From ZC4RG42 sp036676355 (GTDB lineage Bacteria; Pseudomonadota; Gammaproteobacteria; Burkholderiales; SG8-39), in contig JAKFDA010000049.1 in NCBI GenBank assembly GCA_036676355.1, positions 1 to 18,537 on the forward strand: DNA of 18,537 bases, read 5' to 3'. The translations under genes and the position numbers were made by a program. The notes below the pieces were generated by a model, which ran no database searches, was not told the origin of the DNA, and worked only from the letters and a program-made list of their open reading frames with translations. This document shows positions 1 through 9,605 of this stretch, one piece after another. Position 1 is the stretch's first letter, and each line of letters opens with the position of its first letter.

Positions 1-1040
1 TCGCCTTCGAGTACCCAGCGTTTCGCGTCGTCCGACAGATCGCGATACGGCATGTCGAGCGGAATGCCGCGCCGCTTGGCGTACTTCTCCAGATCGCTCT
101 GGCATTCCTTGAAGCTGGCCGTCTGCCACGGCTTGATCGCGCCTTCGCGCAGGGTTTTCGATTCGTCCGGAATGACCAAGCCGAAGTCGATGCCGATCAC
201 GCGGCCGAAACCGCGGCAGGTCTCGCAGGCGCCGACCGGCGAATTGAAGGAAAAGTGCGAGGGCGTCGGATCGGCGTACTGGATATTGCAGTGTGCGCAA
301 TGCAGTCCCGCGCTGAAACGCCATGGCGCGCGTGCATTGCCTTCGTCGTCGAGCGGATAGACGTTGACGCGGCCCTGTCCGACGCGCAGCGCCGCTTCCA
401 GCGCCTCGATCACGCGTGCGCGTTCGGCGTTGCCCATGCGCAGGCGGTCCTGCACCACCTCGAAGCAAAGCGAAGTGCGCGAATGAATGCGCGTGTAACC
501 CTGGCTTTGCAGCAGGTCTTCGATTTCCTGCTCGCTGAAATTGGCCGGCACATCGACCGGAAAGGTGATCAGCACGCGCGGATCGCCGGCCTGCGCGCTC
601 AGGCGCCGCAACGGTTCGTAAATGCTGTCCGGCGTGTCGCGACGCACCGGTCGTGCGCAGTTGCGGCAGTACAGTCGCGCCGTGCGCGCGAACAGCAGCT
701 TCAGGTGATCGTTCAGCTCGGTCATCGTGCCGACGGTCGAACGCGAGGTGCGCACCGGATTGGTCTGGTCGATCGCGATGGCCGGCGGAATGCCTTCGAT
801 TGCATCGACCTGCGGCCGATCCTGCCGATCGAGAAACTGACGCGCATACGGCGAGAAGGTTTCGACGTAGCGGCGCTGGCCTTCGGCGTACAGCGTGTCG
901 AATACCAGCGACGATTTGCCCGAACCCGATACGCCGGTGACGACGACGAGCTGGTTGGTCGGAATTTCGAGGCTGAGATTCTTTAAATTGTTCTGGCGCG
1001 CACCGCGAATGACGATGGCTTCTTGCTTGGGATCGGGCAT
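1..1040 (-). CDS. uvrA: UvrA-family excinuclease ATPase, N-terminal part (cut by window edge)
   Basis: About 346 codons are present; the rest lies beyond position 1. UvrA proteins are dimeric ABC-type ATPases that detect damaged DNA and load UvrB in nucleotide excision repair. Reading down from the ATG at 1040, the start is MPDPKQEAIVIRGARQNNLK. Walker A GVSGSGKS lies at about residues 36-43, followed by FDTLYAEGQRRYVE. Cysteine pairs of the zinc modules are visible (CRNC near base 650, CAHC near 290 and CETC near 210). The stretches ETFSPYARQFLDR and PPAIAIDQTNPVRTSRSTVG differ from the canonical E. coli-type sequence (ESLSAYARQF, EQKSTSHNPRSTVG, from memory). I therefore infer a UvrA paralogue rather than the housekeeping uvrA; the family is certain, the subtype is not. 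It lies downstream of rhlE on the same strand but is separated from it by a strong terminator. Confidence 0.9.
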   Translation of the reverse strand, partial: MPDPKQEAIVIRGARQNNLKNLSLEIPTNQLVVVTGVSGSGKSSLVFDTLYAEGQRRYVETFSPYARQFLDRQDRPQVDAIEGIPPAIAIDQTNPVRTSRSTVGTMTELNDHLKLLFARTARLYCRNCARPVRRDTPDSIYEPLRRLSAQAGDPRVLITFPVDVPANFSEQEIEDLLQSQGYTRIHSRTSLCFEVVQDRLRMGNAERARVIEALEAALRVGQGRVNVYPLDDEGNARAPWRFSAGLHCAHCNIQYADPTPSHFSFNSPVGACETCRGFGRVIGIDFGLVIPDESKTLREGAIKPWQTASFKECQSDLEKYAKRRGIPLDMPYRDLSDDAKRWVLEG

Positions 1041-1100
1041 GAGAGCGATGAAGTAGGCGACATGGTGCCGGAGGGCATCACGATTGAAAGCATTGCCACT

Positions 1101-1129
1101 ATTGTATCGGCTCGCGGCCGCAAGCCTCA
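1101..1129 (-). promoter_or_regulatory. Possible promoter of the UvrA-family gene
   Basis: On the minus strand a TACAAT hexamer (1101-1106) fits a sigma70 -10 box at 5/6. The position 17 nt upstream holds TGAGGC, a poor -35. It sits about 60 nt before the ATG and just after the rhlE terminator, where a new promoter would be expected. Confidence 0.3.
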
Positions 1130-1157
1130 GAGTGCTGCCGCAGTAGTGCGGCCCACC

Positions 1158-1190
1158 AAAAGAAAACGGGGCGCATGCGCCCCGTTTTTT
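1158..1190 (-). terminator. Intrinsic terminator downstream of rhlE
   Basis: Positions 1163-1188 form a perfect 26-base palindrome with a GC-rich core (CGGGGCGC/GCGCCCCG). On the minus strand it is followed by TTTTCTTTT, and the plus strand also ends in six T, so it could stop transcription in both directions. It lies 23 nt beyond the rhlE stop codon and separates rhlE from the UvrA-family gene. Confidence 0.85.
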
Positions 1191-1212
1191 ATACCTCGAC
1201 TACGCTGCGGAT

Positions 1213-2562
<1,350 letters not shown>

Positions 2563-2947
2563 AACAAACTCCTGTAGCGCGATGCGCTGTAGCGGGAACC
2601 TACAAGGACAAAAGCGCGCCGCTGTCCCGGACGTAGAACGCCATGGAGACTGCAAGGAGGGCCTGCCGCCGTAATTCCCAATCGACCTGCTGCGACTCGA
2701 GGCCGACAGAACCGGTTCAGGCAGATAAAACTGTGTGGGGGTGAATCGAGGGAGTGTGAATCACAACCGCGAGGGGATTCGAATCGCAGACCGGATGAGG
2801 CGATCGAAGAATCCTTGGGTCGGCACTATACAGACTTTTTATGGGCTTGGACGGCTTTATTGCTGATTGGCGGCAAAAACATGCGGGCGTCATCTTGCGA
2901 TCGTCGCGCGCCGTACGCGGTGCGAGTCGCAGGATGAGCCGGAGAGC
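2563..2947 (-). other. Long intergenic region: probable rhlE 5' leader
   Basis: 385 bases lie between the debranching-enzyme stop and the rhlE TTG. I see no convincing coding sequence on either strand; the short ORFs here start inside neighbouring genes or have no recognisable content. If rhlE is transcribed from the -10-like TATAGT at 2825-2830, the mRNA has a leader of about 260 nt. No riboswitch class was recognised by eye, and no terminator with a T-run was found after the debranching-enzyme gene. Confidence 0.5.
2825..2853 (-). promoter_or_regulatory. Possible rhlE promoter
   Basis: The minus strand reads GTCTGTATAGTGC, containing TATAGT (2825-2830), 5/6 to the -10 consensus. The -35 position (CGTCCA, 2848-2853) is poor. 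An A-rich stretch upstream of the box and the absence of another AT-rich site in this gap are the main support. Confidence 0.35.
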
Positions 2948-4972
2948 TTATTTGCTTTCCGCCGTGTTCAACCAGGCGCGCAGCACTTCGGCCACACTCC
3001 ATGCCTGCGCGATGCACCCGCGCGGAACGTAGGGATGCGTGGCGTCGAAGATCTCGCTGATGCTCCCTATGCCCGCGTCGCGCAGGTGTTCGGGAAAAGC
3101 TTGCAGCAGTTGTCGCGCGCGCGGTTCCTTGCCGTGCACTTTGATCCACGCGTCGATGAAATGGCCGATCAGCCAGGGCCACACCGTCCCCTGGTGATAG
3201 GCGGCGTCGCGTGCGCGCAGATCGCCTTCGTAAGTGCGTTTGTAATCGGCATGCTCGGGACTGAGCGTGCGCAAACCGTAAGGCGTCAGCAGGACGCGGT
3301 GCACCGTCTCGATGACGGCGTGCCAGTGCCGCTCGTCCAGAATGGGATGAGGCAGCGAAATACTGAACAATTGATTCGGCCGGCAACTCGGATCGTCGCG
3401 ACCGTCTTCGCCGTCGACGACATCGTGCAGATGACCGAGGTCCGCATTCCAGTAGCGTGCGTTGAACGAGCGTCGCGCCTGTTCCGCGCGGGCGCGGTAC
3501 GGTTGCGGATCGTGATTCAGCTGTTCGGCCCATTCGGCCATCAGGCATAACGCGTTGTGCCACAACGCCTGGATCTCGACCGGCTTGCCGCGTCGCGGCG
3601 TGACGACCCAGTCGCCGACTTTGGCATCCATCCATGTCAGTTGATAGCCGGGCGCGCCGGCGCGAATGAGTCCATCGTCCGCATCGACGCCGACGCCGTA
3701 GCGCGTGCCGCGCACGTGGTGATCGATGATCGACTCGAGCGTGGGCCACAACTCGTCGAGGATTTCCTCATCGCCGACGACGAGCCGATATCGATCGATG
3801 GCGTGAAAGAACCAGAACGTGGCGTCGACCGTGTGATAGAGCGCTTCGCGCTCGCCTTCGGGGAAGAGGTTGGGCAGCAGCCCGTCCTCGACGTAGTGCG
3901 CAAAGGTGCGCAGGATCGCGCCGGCTTCGCGATAGCGGCCGGTGCACAAGGCCAGCCCTTCGAAGCTGATCATGGTGTCGCGCCCCCAATCGCCGAACCA
4001 GTGATAGCCGGCGATTACGGTGCGGACTTCGCTGCCTTCCGCACGCGCGAGTACCGCTTCTTCCAGGCGGCTGCCGGGCAGAACGAGGAATTGGTCGGCA
4101 GCCATGACCAGCTGCGCGGGAAAATCCCTGCGCGCGGCAACCGGCGCGATGGACAGCAGACGTTCGATGCGATTGCGTTCCGCCTCGATGGCGCGCGCGC
4201 CGTCGATGTCCAGCGCCTCCCAGCCGTGCATGGTGGCGATGAACGTAACCGGTGCGTCGACACTCGCATCGACGGCGAAATACCCGGGACTGTATTGATT
4301 CTCGCTGTGGTCGTAGCCCCGGTCGCGCTCGTCGCGAAACAACACGTCGTTCTCTTCGACGCAATGCGCGACGAATGCGCCCTGCGAAGGTTCGATGCCG
4401 AAGCGCAATGCGAGCGAACTGTCCTGCATGCGAACCTCGTGGCGTCGTCCACTGATGGAAAGCGTGAACGGATACGCTTCACGCCGCTGCAGCACCGCAT
4501 CCTGGCGGCGAAACGCCAGATAGGGCCGCAAATGCAGTCGCACCGGGTCACCGCTCAGCAGCCGGTATCGCACGCACACCGTGTTGCGCCCGTGCGTCAT
4601 GACGATGGTTTTTTCGAGCACGCGCCCGGCGATTTCGAATCGCCAGGTCGGCATGAGCGCTTCCAGACGGAACGCGCGCAGATAGCGGTGCGTTTGCGTG
4701 CCGAGTCGTCCGTCGATGTACTCGGCGCCTCCCAGCTGCGCATGCTCGTCGCCGGCGACGATCTCTTCGTCTAGGCGCGAGATCATCACGTAGCGCCCTT
4801 TGGGATCGGTCAGGTTCGGGACGAACAGACCGTGATAGCGCCGTGTGGCCGGACCGAGCAGCGTGCCGGAAGCGAAGCTGCCGAGGCCGTTGGTCACCAG
4901 CCATTCGCGATCGCGCAAAAACGCGGGGTCGTCTCCCGCTCGCCATTCGAGTTGGATCGTATCTGTATTCAT
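2948..4972 (-). CDS. Glycogen debranching enzyme (amylo-alpha-1,6-glucosidase, GH133-type)
   Basis: 674 residues from the ATG at 4972 (MNTDTIQLEWRAGDD). This start lies 4 nt after the treZ stop; an upstream in-frame start at 5017 would overlap treZ and add a non-conserved leader. Residues ~20-240 match the GDE_N-type beta-sandwich domain (REWLVTNGLGSFASGT, ATRRYHGLF). Residues ~285-670 match the (alpha/alpha)6 GDE_C catalytic domain, with WFGDWGRDTMISFEGLAL at about 325-342 and YHQGTVWPWLIG near the C-terminus. No signal peptide is seen, so it is cytoplasmic. The family hydrolyses alpha-1,6 branch residues of glycogen or limit dextrins. Immediate linkage to treZ suggests it trims branched glucan to linear chains that the TreY/TreZ route or phosphorylase can use. 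Exact bond specificity is inferred from family only. Confidence 0.9.
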   Translation of the reverse strand: MNTDTIQLEWRAGDDPAFLRDREWLVTNGLGSFASGTLLGPATRRYHGLFVPNLTDPKGRYVMISRLDEEIVAGDEHAQLGGAEYIDGRLGTQTHRYLRAFRLEALMPTWRFEIAGRVLEKTIVMTHGRNTVCVRYRLLSGDPVRLHLRPYLAFRRQDAVLQRREAYPFTLSISGRRHEVRMQDSSLALRFGIEPSQGAFVAHCVEENDVLFRDERDRGYDHSENQYSPGYFAVDASVDAPVTFIATMHGWEALDIDGARAIEAERNRIERLLSIAPVAARRDFPAQLVMAADQFLVLPGSRLEEAVLARAEGSEVRTVIAGYHWFGDWGRDTMISFEGLALCTGRYREAGAILRTFAHYVEDGLLPNLFPEGEREALYHTVDATFWFFHAIDRYRLVVGDEEILDELWPTLESIIDHHVRGTRYGVGVDADDGLIRAGAPGYQLTWMDAKVGDWVVTPRRGKPVEIQALWHNALCLMAEWAEQLNHDPQPYRARAEQARRSFNARYWNADLGHLHDVVDGEDGRDDPSCRPNQLFSISLPHPILDERHWHAVIETVHRVLLTPYGLRTLSPEHADYKRTYEGDLRARDAAYHQGTVWPWLIGHFIDAWIKVHGKEPRARQLLQAFPEHLRDAGIGSISEIFDATHPYVPRGCIAQAWSVAEVLRAWLNTAESK

Positions 4973-4976
4973 GTAC

Positions 4977-6836
4977 TCAAAATTCAGGTTGTGATCGCAG
5001 CAGCGCCGCGCTTTCACCGGAGACGAGCCAACCGCTGTCGCCGTACGGGCTGACGGTGCCGAAGCCGCCGTAATGCGGTTCGTCGCTCGACCAGATCAAT
5101 GTCCATTCGTGGTTGTAAGGCGGCGCGAGCAACGGCTCGGGCGCGGGGTGGATGTCCGCTTCCTCGCCGAAATTCACCACCAGCAGGCGATCGCCGTGGT
5201 CATCGTCGAACCAGCGCAGGACGAAGGCGCGATCCGACAGCACCGCGCCGTCGATGCGCGTCCAGTCCTGCTGCGAGATCACGGCGTCGTCGCGCCGGAT
5301 GCGGAGCAGATCCTTATGCAGATCGTAGATATGCAGGTGCTTTTCGCGCTCTGTGAAATCGAGCTTGCAGCGATTGAAGGTCGCGTCGTCGGCGGGGTCG
5401 GGCACGCGCGCCTGCGCGCGCTCGGTCGCATAGGGTTTGAACTGCGCAACGAATTCGCGGCGCCCGGAATGCACCAGTCGCGCCAGTTCGGGTTCGTGAT
5501 CGGCGAAGAAGGTGAACGGTTGCGTGGCGCCGTATTCCTGGCCCATGAACAGCATCGGCGTTTGCGGACCGAGCAACATCAGTGCGGTCATGGCGCGGCA
5601 GCGGCCCGGACTGGTCAACGCCCAGATGCGCTCCCCGTACAAAGTGTTGGCAACCTGATCGTGATTCTGAATGAAGCTGACGAACGCCCACGCCGGCAGC
5701 CCGGTTGTCGGCATGCCGCGCGGCTTACGTTGCCAGTGGTAGTACTGACCCTGGAACAGGAAACCGCGCTTGGTCGCGGAAACGAATTCCTGCGCGCGTC
5801 CGCGATAGTCGTGGAAGTAGCCTTCATGGCGCCCGGTCAGCGCAACGCGCGCCGAGTGATGGAAGTCATCGTTCCACATGCCGTCCAGCACGTAGCCGCC
5901 TTCCTCGATCGGCAACAACTGTCGCGCGGCTTGCGGTTCGTTCTCCGCAACCAGCACGATCCGGCGTGGATGCGCAGCCGCACGCGCGCGTTGCGACAGT
6001 TCGGCGAGCAGATGCGTTGCGCTCGCGTCGTGAATGCTTTGTGTCGCGTCGAGTCGCAGGCCGTCCAGATGGAACTCCCGAATCCAGTAGCACGCGTTGG
6101 CGATAAAAAATTCGCGCACCGGTCCGGCGTTCGAGCCGTCGAAGTTGAGGGCCTCGCCCCACTCGTTGGAATAACGGTCGGTGAAGTAGTCCTTGCTGTA
6201 GCAGGGGAGATAGTTGCCGTCCGGCCCGACGTGGTTGTAGACGACGTCGAGAATCACCGCCAGACCTTCACCATGTGCCGCATCGACGAAACGCTTGAAC
6301 GCCTCGACATCACCGTAACCGTGATAGGGCGCGTAAAGGTCGACGCCGTCGTAACCCCAGTTGAATCGCCCTGGAAATTCCGCGACCGGCATCACTTCGA
6401 TTAGCGTGACACCGAGCGTCTTCAGTTCATGCAACGCTCGCGCGGCGGCGTCGAACGTGCCCTCCGGCGTAAATGTGCCGACGTGCAATTCGTAGACGAC
6501 CTGGCCCTTCAGTTCGATGCCCGGCCAGTTCGTGTCGGTCCATTGAAATGCGGCGGGATCGATGACCATCGAGGGACCGTGCACACCTTCCGGCTGATAA
6601 CGTGAACACGGATCGGGATACGGCCCTTCGCCGTCAATCACATAGCGATAGAGGGCGCCGACCCCCGCGTGTTCGACGGTCGCGCTGAAATAGCCTTCGG
6701 CATCCTTGTGCAACGGGTAACGGCGGTCGGCGATTTCCACTTCGATCGCCTGCGCGGACGGCGCCCACACCACGAAACGAACACCCGCGCTGGTCGGGTG
6801 CGCGCCGCAGGTGTGTTCCTGGAAAACGCGATCCAT
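4977..6836 (-). CDS. treZ: Malto-oligosyltrehalose trehalohydrolase TreZ
   Basis: 619 residues from the ATG at 6836, the first start in the open frame. The enzyme releases trehalose from maltooligosyltrehalose, the product of TreY. An N-terminal CBM48/isoamylase-like domain (~10-100, GVRFVVWAPSAQAIEVEI) precedes a GH13 barrel. Catalytic signatures are intact: VILDVVYNH (~194-202), GLRLDATQSI with nucleophile D263, VAENE with acid/base E298, and FIQNHDQVAN with transition-state Asp D393. The spacing resembles the characterised TreZ enzymes. ELHVGTFTPEGTF and the Glu-Asn acid/base context favour TreZ over the related branching enzyme GlgB. No signal peptide. It starts 64 nt after the deacetylase stop and ends 4 nt before the debranching enzyme, so co-translation with the latter is likely. 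TreY is not in the window. Confidence 0.93.
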   Translation of the reverse strand: MDRVFQEHTCGAHPTSAGVRFVVWAPSAQAIEVEIADRRYPLHKDAEGYFSATVEHAGVGALYRYVIDGEGPYPDPCSRYQPEGVHGPSMVIDPAAFQWTDTNWPGIELKGQVVYELHVGTFTPEGTFDAAARALHELKTLGVTLIEVMPVAEFPGRFNWGYDGVDLYAPYHGYGDVEAFKRFVDAAHGEGLAVILDVVYNHVGPDGNYLPCYSKDYFTDRYSNEWGEALNFDGSNAGPVREFFIANACYWIREFHLDGLRLDATQSIHDASATHLLAELSQRARAAAHPRRIVLVAENEPQAARQLLPIEEGGYVLDGMWNDDFHHSARVALTGRHEGYFHDYRGRAQEFVSATKRGFLFQGQYYHWQRKPRGMPTTGLPAWAFVSFIQNHDQVANTLYGERIWALTSPGRCRAMTALMLLGPQTPMLFMGQEYGATQPFTFFADHEPELARLVHSGRREFVAQFKPYATERAQARVPDPADDATFNRCKLDFTEREKHLHIYDLHKDLLRIRRDDAVISQQDWTRIDGAVLSDRAFVLRWFDDDHGDRLLVVNFGEEADIHPAPEPLLAPPYNHEWTLIWSSDEPHYGGFGTVSPYGDSGWLVSGESAALLRSQPEF

Positions 6837-6900
6837 CGCATTCGGCCGGTCATTGATCGACCACTCGGGGCGGGCAAGATTCGATCCCGCGATAAGGCGA

Positions 6901-7722
6901 TCAACTCAGCGCGTGCGGCAAGGGAACGGAATGCAGGCCGGCGTCGCATAAGCGACGTAACAGTGGTGGCAGGACTTCGAGTACGACCGGAACGTTGTTC
7001 TGCGTGCGCGGGGGCTGGCCGTCATGCAGCACCAGGATGTCACCCGCGGCGAGATCGCGCGTCAGGCGTGCGAGCACTGTGGCGCCGTTTTTCGAGACGC
7101 CATCGAAACCGCGCCGGGTCCAGGAAACGAGTTGCAGGCCAAGCGCGTTGAGCGCCGGATCGAGCATCGGATTGCGCAGTCCGGCCGGGGCGCGGAAATA
7201 GCGCGGCGCTGCACCGCTCAGTGCGGTGAGTGTTTGCTGTGCAGTGCGGATTTCCTTCTCGATGCGCCCGACGCCGTAAAAACTGAACGCGGCCGGGTGG
7301 CAGTGACTGTGGTTTTCCACGCTGTGCCCGCGCAGGATGATTTCGCGCACGAGTTGCGGATATTGCGCTGCGCGCGTGCCGACGCAGAAGAAGCTCGCTT
7401 TCATGTCGCATGCGTCGAGCAGGTCGAGCACGGCTGGTGTGACTTCAGGGTCGGGGCCGTCGTCGAACGTCAGTGCGATCTCGCTACGCTGAGCCGCGGC
7501 CTGCGGCAGGCGCGTGATGTTGGCGCCGAGCAGCCGACTGCGCGGCCACAGGCCCGCTGCGGTAATGCCGGCGTGATTGGCGAGCAGTGCGCCGATCACC
7601 CAGGGCCACGTCGCCGGAGCGGCCACCAGCGCCGTCGCGCCGACGGCATGCAGCGCAGCGGATGCCTTGATGAAAGGAGGCGCCCGCCAGCGCGCCGCCT
7701 TGCTTATTTGTGCTTGCCCCAC
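6901..7722 (-). CDS. Membrane-anchored polysaccharide deacetylase (NodB/CE4 family)
   Basis: 273 residues from a GTG at 7722 that overlaps the last 19 nt of glnS; no in-frame ATG occurs between it and the hydrophobic N-terminus. Two hydrophobic stretches (~17-36 and ~38-58) suggest a membrane anchor. The NodB domain follows: TFDDGPD (85-91) with the catalytic and metal-binding Asp pair, ENHSHCH (136-142) with the H-x3-H zinc motif, RYFRAPAGLRNP, and DILVLHDG as the last motif. CE4 enzymes remove N- or O-acetyl groups from peptidoglycan, chitin-like oligomers or exopolysaccharides; the substrate here cannot be read from sequence. The overlap with glnS implies co-transcription. Its placement before treZ may be incidental or may reflect envelope or storage polysaccharide metabolism. 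Confidence 0.88.
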   Translation of the reverse strand: MGQAQISKAARWRAPPFIKASAALHAVGATALVAAPATWPWVIGALLANHAGITAAGLWPRSRLLGANITRLPQAAAQRSEIALTFDDGPDPEVTPAVLDLLDACDMKASFFCVGTRAAQYPQLVREIILRGHSVENHSHCHPAAFSFYGVGRIEKEIRTAQQTLTALSGAAPRYFRAPAGLRNPMLDPALNALGLQLVSWTRRGFDGVSKNGATVLARLTRDLAAGDILVLHDGQPPRTQNNVPVVLEVLPPLLRRLCDAGLHSVPLPHALS

Positions 7723-9497
7723 GAGTCACGCAGCGTCACGGCGCGATTGAACACCGGCTCGCCGGGTCGGGAATCCACCCGGTCCGCCACATAGTAGCCA
7801 TGCCGCTCGAACTGAACGCGCTCTTCGGGCTGCGCATCCTTCAGTGCCGGTTCGAGATATGCGGTGACGAGTTTCTTCGCGTCCGGATTGATGTCCTGCA
7901 GGAAATCGCTGTCGCCCGCGCCCGGATGCGGCACGCGGAAGAGGCGATCGTACAGACGCACTTCGCTTGCATAGGCGTGTGCGGCCGAGACCCAGTGGAT
8001 GTTGCCCTTCACCTTGTACTGATCCGCGCCCGGCGTGCCCGATTTGGAATCGGGCAGATACTCGCAACGCACCAGCGTGATGCGGCCGTCCGCATCCTTT
8101 TCAAAGCCCGTGCACTTGATGACGAAGCCGTAGCGCAGGCGCACCTGCGCGCCGGGCGCGAGACGGAAGTAGCCCTTGGTCGGGACTTCCATGAAGTCCT
8201 CGCGCTCGATCCACAGTTCGCGCGAGAACGGCACGGCCCGTTTGCCGAGTTCCGGCTTCTGCGGATGGTTGGGCGCGAAACATTCTTCGCTCTGCCCTTC
8301 AGGATAGTTCTCGATCACCAGCTTGAGCGGATCGAGTACGGCGGTGCGGCGCGGCGCCCGCTCGTTGAGATCTTCGCGCAGGCAATCTTCCAGCACCGAC
8401 ATGTCGATCCACGAATCGGATTTCGAGATGCCGATGCGATCGCAGAACAGCCGGATCGACTCGGGCGTGAAGCCGCGACGACGGAAACCGGCGATGGTCG
8501 CCATGCGCGGATCGTCCCAGCCGTCGACGTGCTTTTCCTGCACGAGCTGGATGAGCTTGCGCTTCGATAGCGCGACGTAGGTGAGATTGAGCCGGGCGAA
8601 TTCGATCTGCTGCGGCAGCGGACGCGCGAGCCCACCGGCGTCGGCGATGCGTTCGAGCACCCATTCGTAGAACGGCCGCTGATCCTCGAACTCCAGCGTG
8701 CAGAGCGAGTGAGTGATGTTCTCCAGCGCGTCCTCGACCGGATGCGCATAGGTGTACATCGGATAGATGTGCCACTTGTCGCCGGTGCGGTGATGCGCGG
8801 CATGGCGGATGCGATAGATCGCCGGATCGCGCATGTTGATGTTGGGCGACGCCATGTCGACCTTCGCGCGCAGGATGTGTTCGCCTTCCTTGAACTCGCC
8901 GGCGCGCATGCGACGGAACAGATCGAGGTTTTCCGCCGCCGAGCGATTGCGATAGGGGCTGTCCCTGCCCGGCTCGGTCAGCGTGCCGCGGTAGGCGCGC
9001 ATTTCATCGGCCGACAGGCTGTCCACATAAGCGTGGCCCGATTGAATCAGCGTTTCGGCGAACTCGTACATCCAGTCGAAATAATCCGAGGCGAAGTATT
9101 GATTCGCGCCCCAGTCGAAACCGAGCCAGCGCACCGCTTCGAGAATGGAATCGACGTACTCCTGTTCTTCTTTTTCGGGATTGGTGTCGTCGAAACGCAT
9201 GTGGCACACGCCGTCGTAATCGTGTGCGAGGCTGAAGTTCAGGCAGATCGATTTGGCGTGGCCGATGTGCAGATAGCCGTTCGGCTCGGGCGGAAAACGC
9301 GTGCGGATTTTCGCGGGATCCGCAGGCGCATCGGCTTTTGCCGTGGCCGGGCCCGGCGCGCCGCGCCAGCGACGGCCGTCGAATTTGCCGCCGGCGAGAT
9401 CGGCGTCGATGATGTTGCGGATGAAATTCGTGACATGGCCGGTGGCCGACGACGCTTCTGGCGTCGGGGCGCCCGCTGCACGGGACGACTGAGACAT
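7704..9497 (-). CDS. glnS: Glutaminyl-tRNA synthetase
   Basis: 597 residues from the ATG at 9497 (MSQSSRAAGAPTPEASS). The open frame extends to 9587, but that leader is not GlnRS-like. The enzyme charges tRNA-Gln with glutamine in the cytoplasm. Class I signatures: PPEPNGYLHIGHAKS with HIGH at 77-80, the KMSKS equivalent ALSKRKL, and EKHVDGWDDPRM plus GFRRRGFTPESIR in the catalytic core. The C-terminal beta-barrel anticodon domains are complete (VIENYPEGQ, FMEVPTKGYFRL, ending RDSWGKHK). Compared with the E. coli enzyme (about 554 aa), there is a longer N-terminus and an Ala/Pro-rich insertion (RWRGAPGPATAKADAPAD) just before the catalytic fold. A GlnRS gene implies direct glutaminylation rather than the amidotransferase route. 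Confidence 0.97.
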   Translation of the reverse strand: MSQSSRAAGAPTPEASSATGHVTNFIRNIIDADLAGGKFDGRRWRGAPGPATAKADAPADPAKIRTRFPPEPNGYLHIGHAKSICLNFSLAHDYDGVCHMRFDDTNPEKEEQEYVDSILEAVRWLGFDWGANQYFASDYFDWMYEFAETLIQSGHAYVDSLSADEMRAYRGTLTEPGRDSPYRNRSAAENLDLFRRMRAGEFKEGEHILRAKVDMASPNINMRDPAIYRIRHAAHHRTGDKWHIYPMYTYAHPVEDALENITHSLCTLEFEDQRPFYEWVLERIADAGGLARPLPQQIEFARLNLTYVALSKRKLIQLVQEKHVDGWDDPRMATIAGFRRRGFTPESIRLFCDRIGISKSDSWIDMSVLEDCLREDLNERAPRRTAVLDPLKLVIENYPEGQSEECFAPNHPQKPELGKRAVPFSRELWIEREDFMEVPTKGYFRLAPGAQVRLRYGFVIKCTGFEKDADGRITLVRCEYLPDSKSGTPGADQYKVKGNIHWVSAAHAYASEVRLYDRLFRVPHPGAGDSDFLQDINPDAKKLVTAYLEPALKDAQPEERVQFERHGYYVADRVDSRPGEPVFNRAVTLRDSWGKHK

Positions 9498-9531
9498 TAT
9501 CGGATCGCAGGCGGAAGAAAGAATCGTATGG

Positions 9532-9560
9532 ATTCTACATGAGCGCTTGCGTGCTCCGTG
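9532..9560 (-). promoter_or_regulatory. Possible glnS promoter
   Basis: The minus strand carries TAGAAT (9532-9537, 5/6 to the -10 consensus), preceded directly by TG, 34 nt before the glnS ATG. The -35 position (CACGGA at 9555-9560) is weak. Confidence 0.3.
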
Positions 9561-9605
9561 GTTACTCGAGCGGGAGTCCACAAGCAACCTTCTGCATTAC
9601 AGCGG

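Noticed and set aside
52..986. Plus-strand frames over the left edge of the window
   Set aside because: They are antisense to the UvrA-family gene, which is open without interruption from 1040 to the edge and carries Walker A and zinc motifs.
2826..3749. 307-codon minus-strand frame overlapping the debranching-enzyme gene
   Set aside because: It is an arginine-rich shadow in another frame of the same strand; the overlapped gene carries the conserved GDE_C sequence.
5073..6404. 443-codon open frame opposite treZ, and similar long frames opposite rhlE, the debranching enzyme, glnS and the triheme cytochrome gene
   Set aside because: They run in a fixed phase against genes with complete catalytic motifs, a usual effect of high GC content. 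None contains a recognisable domain or a good ribosome binding site.
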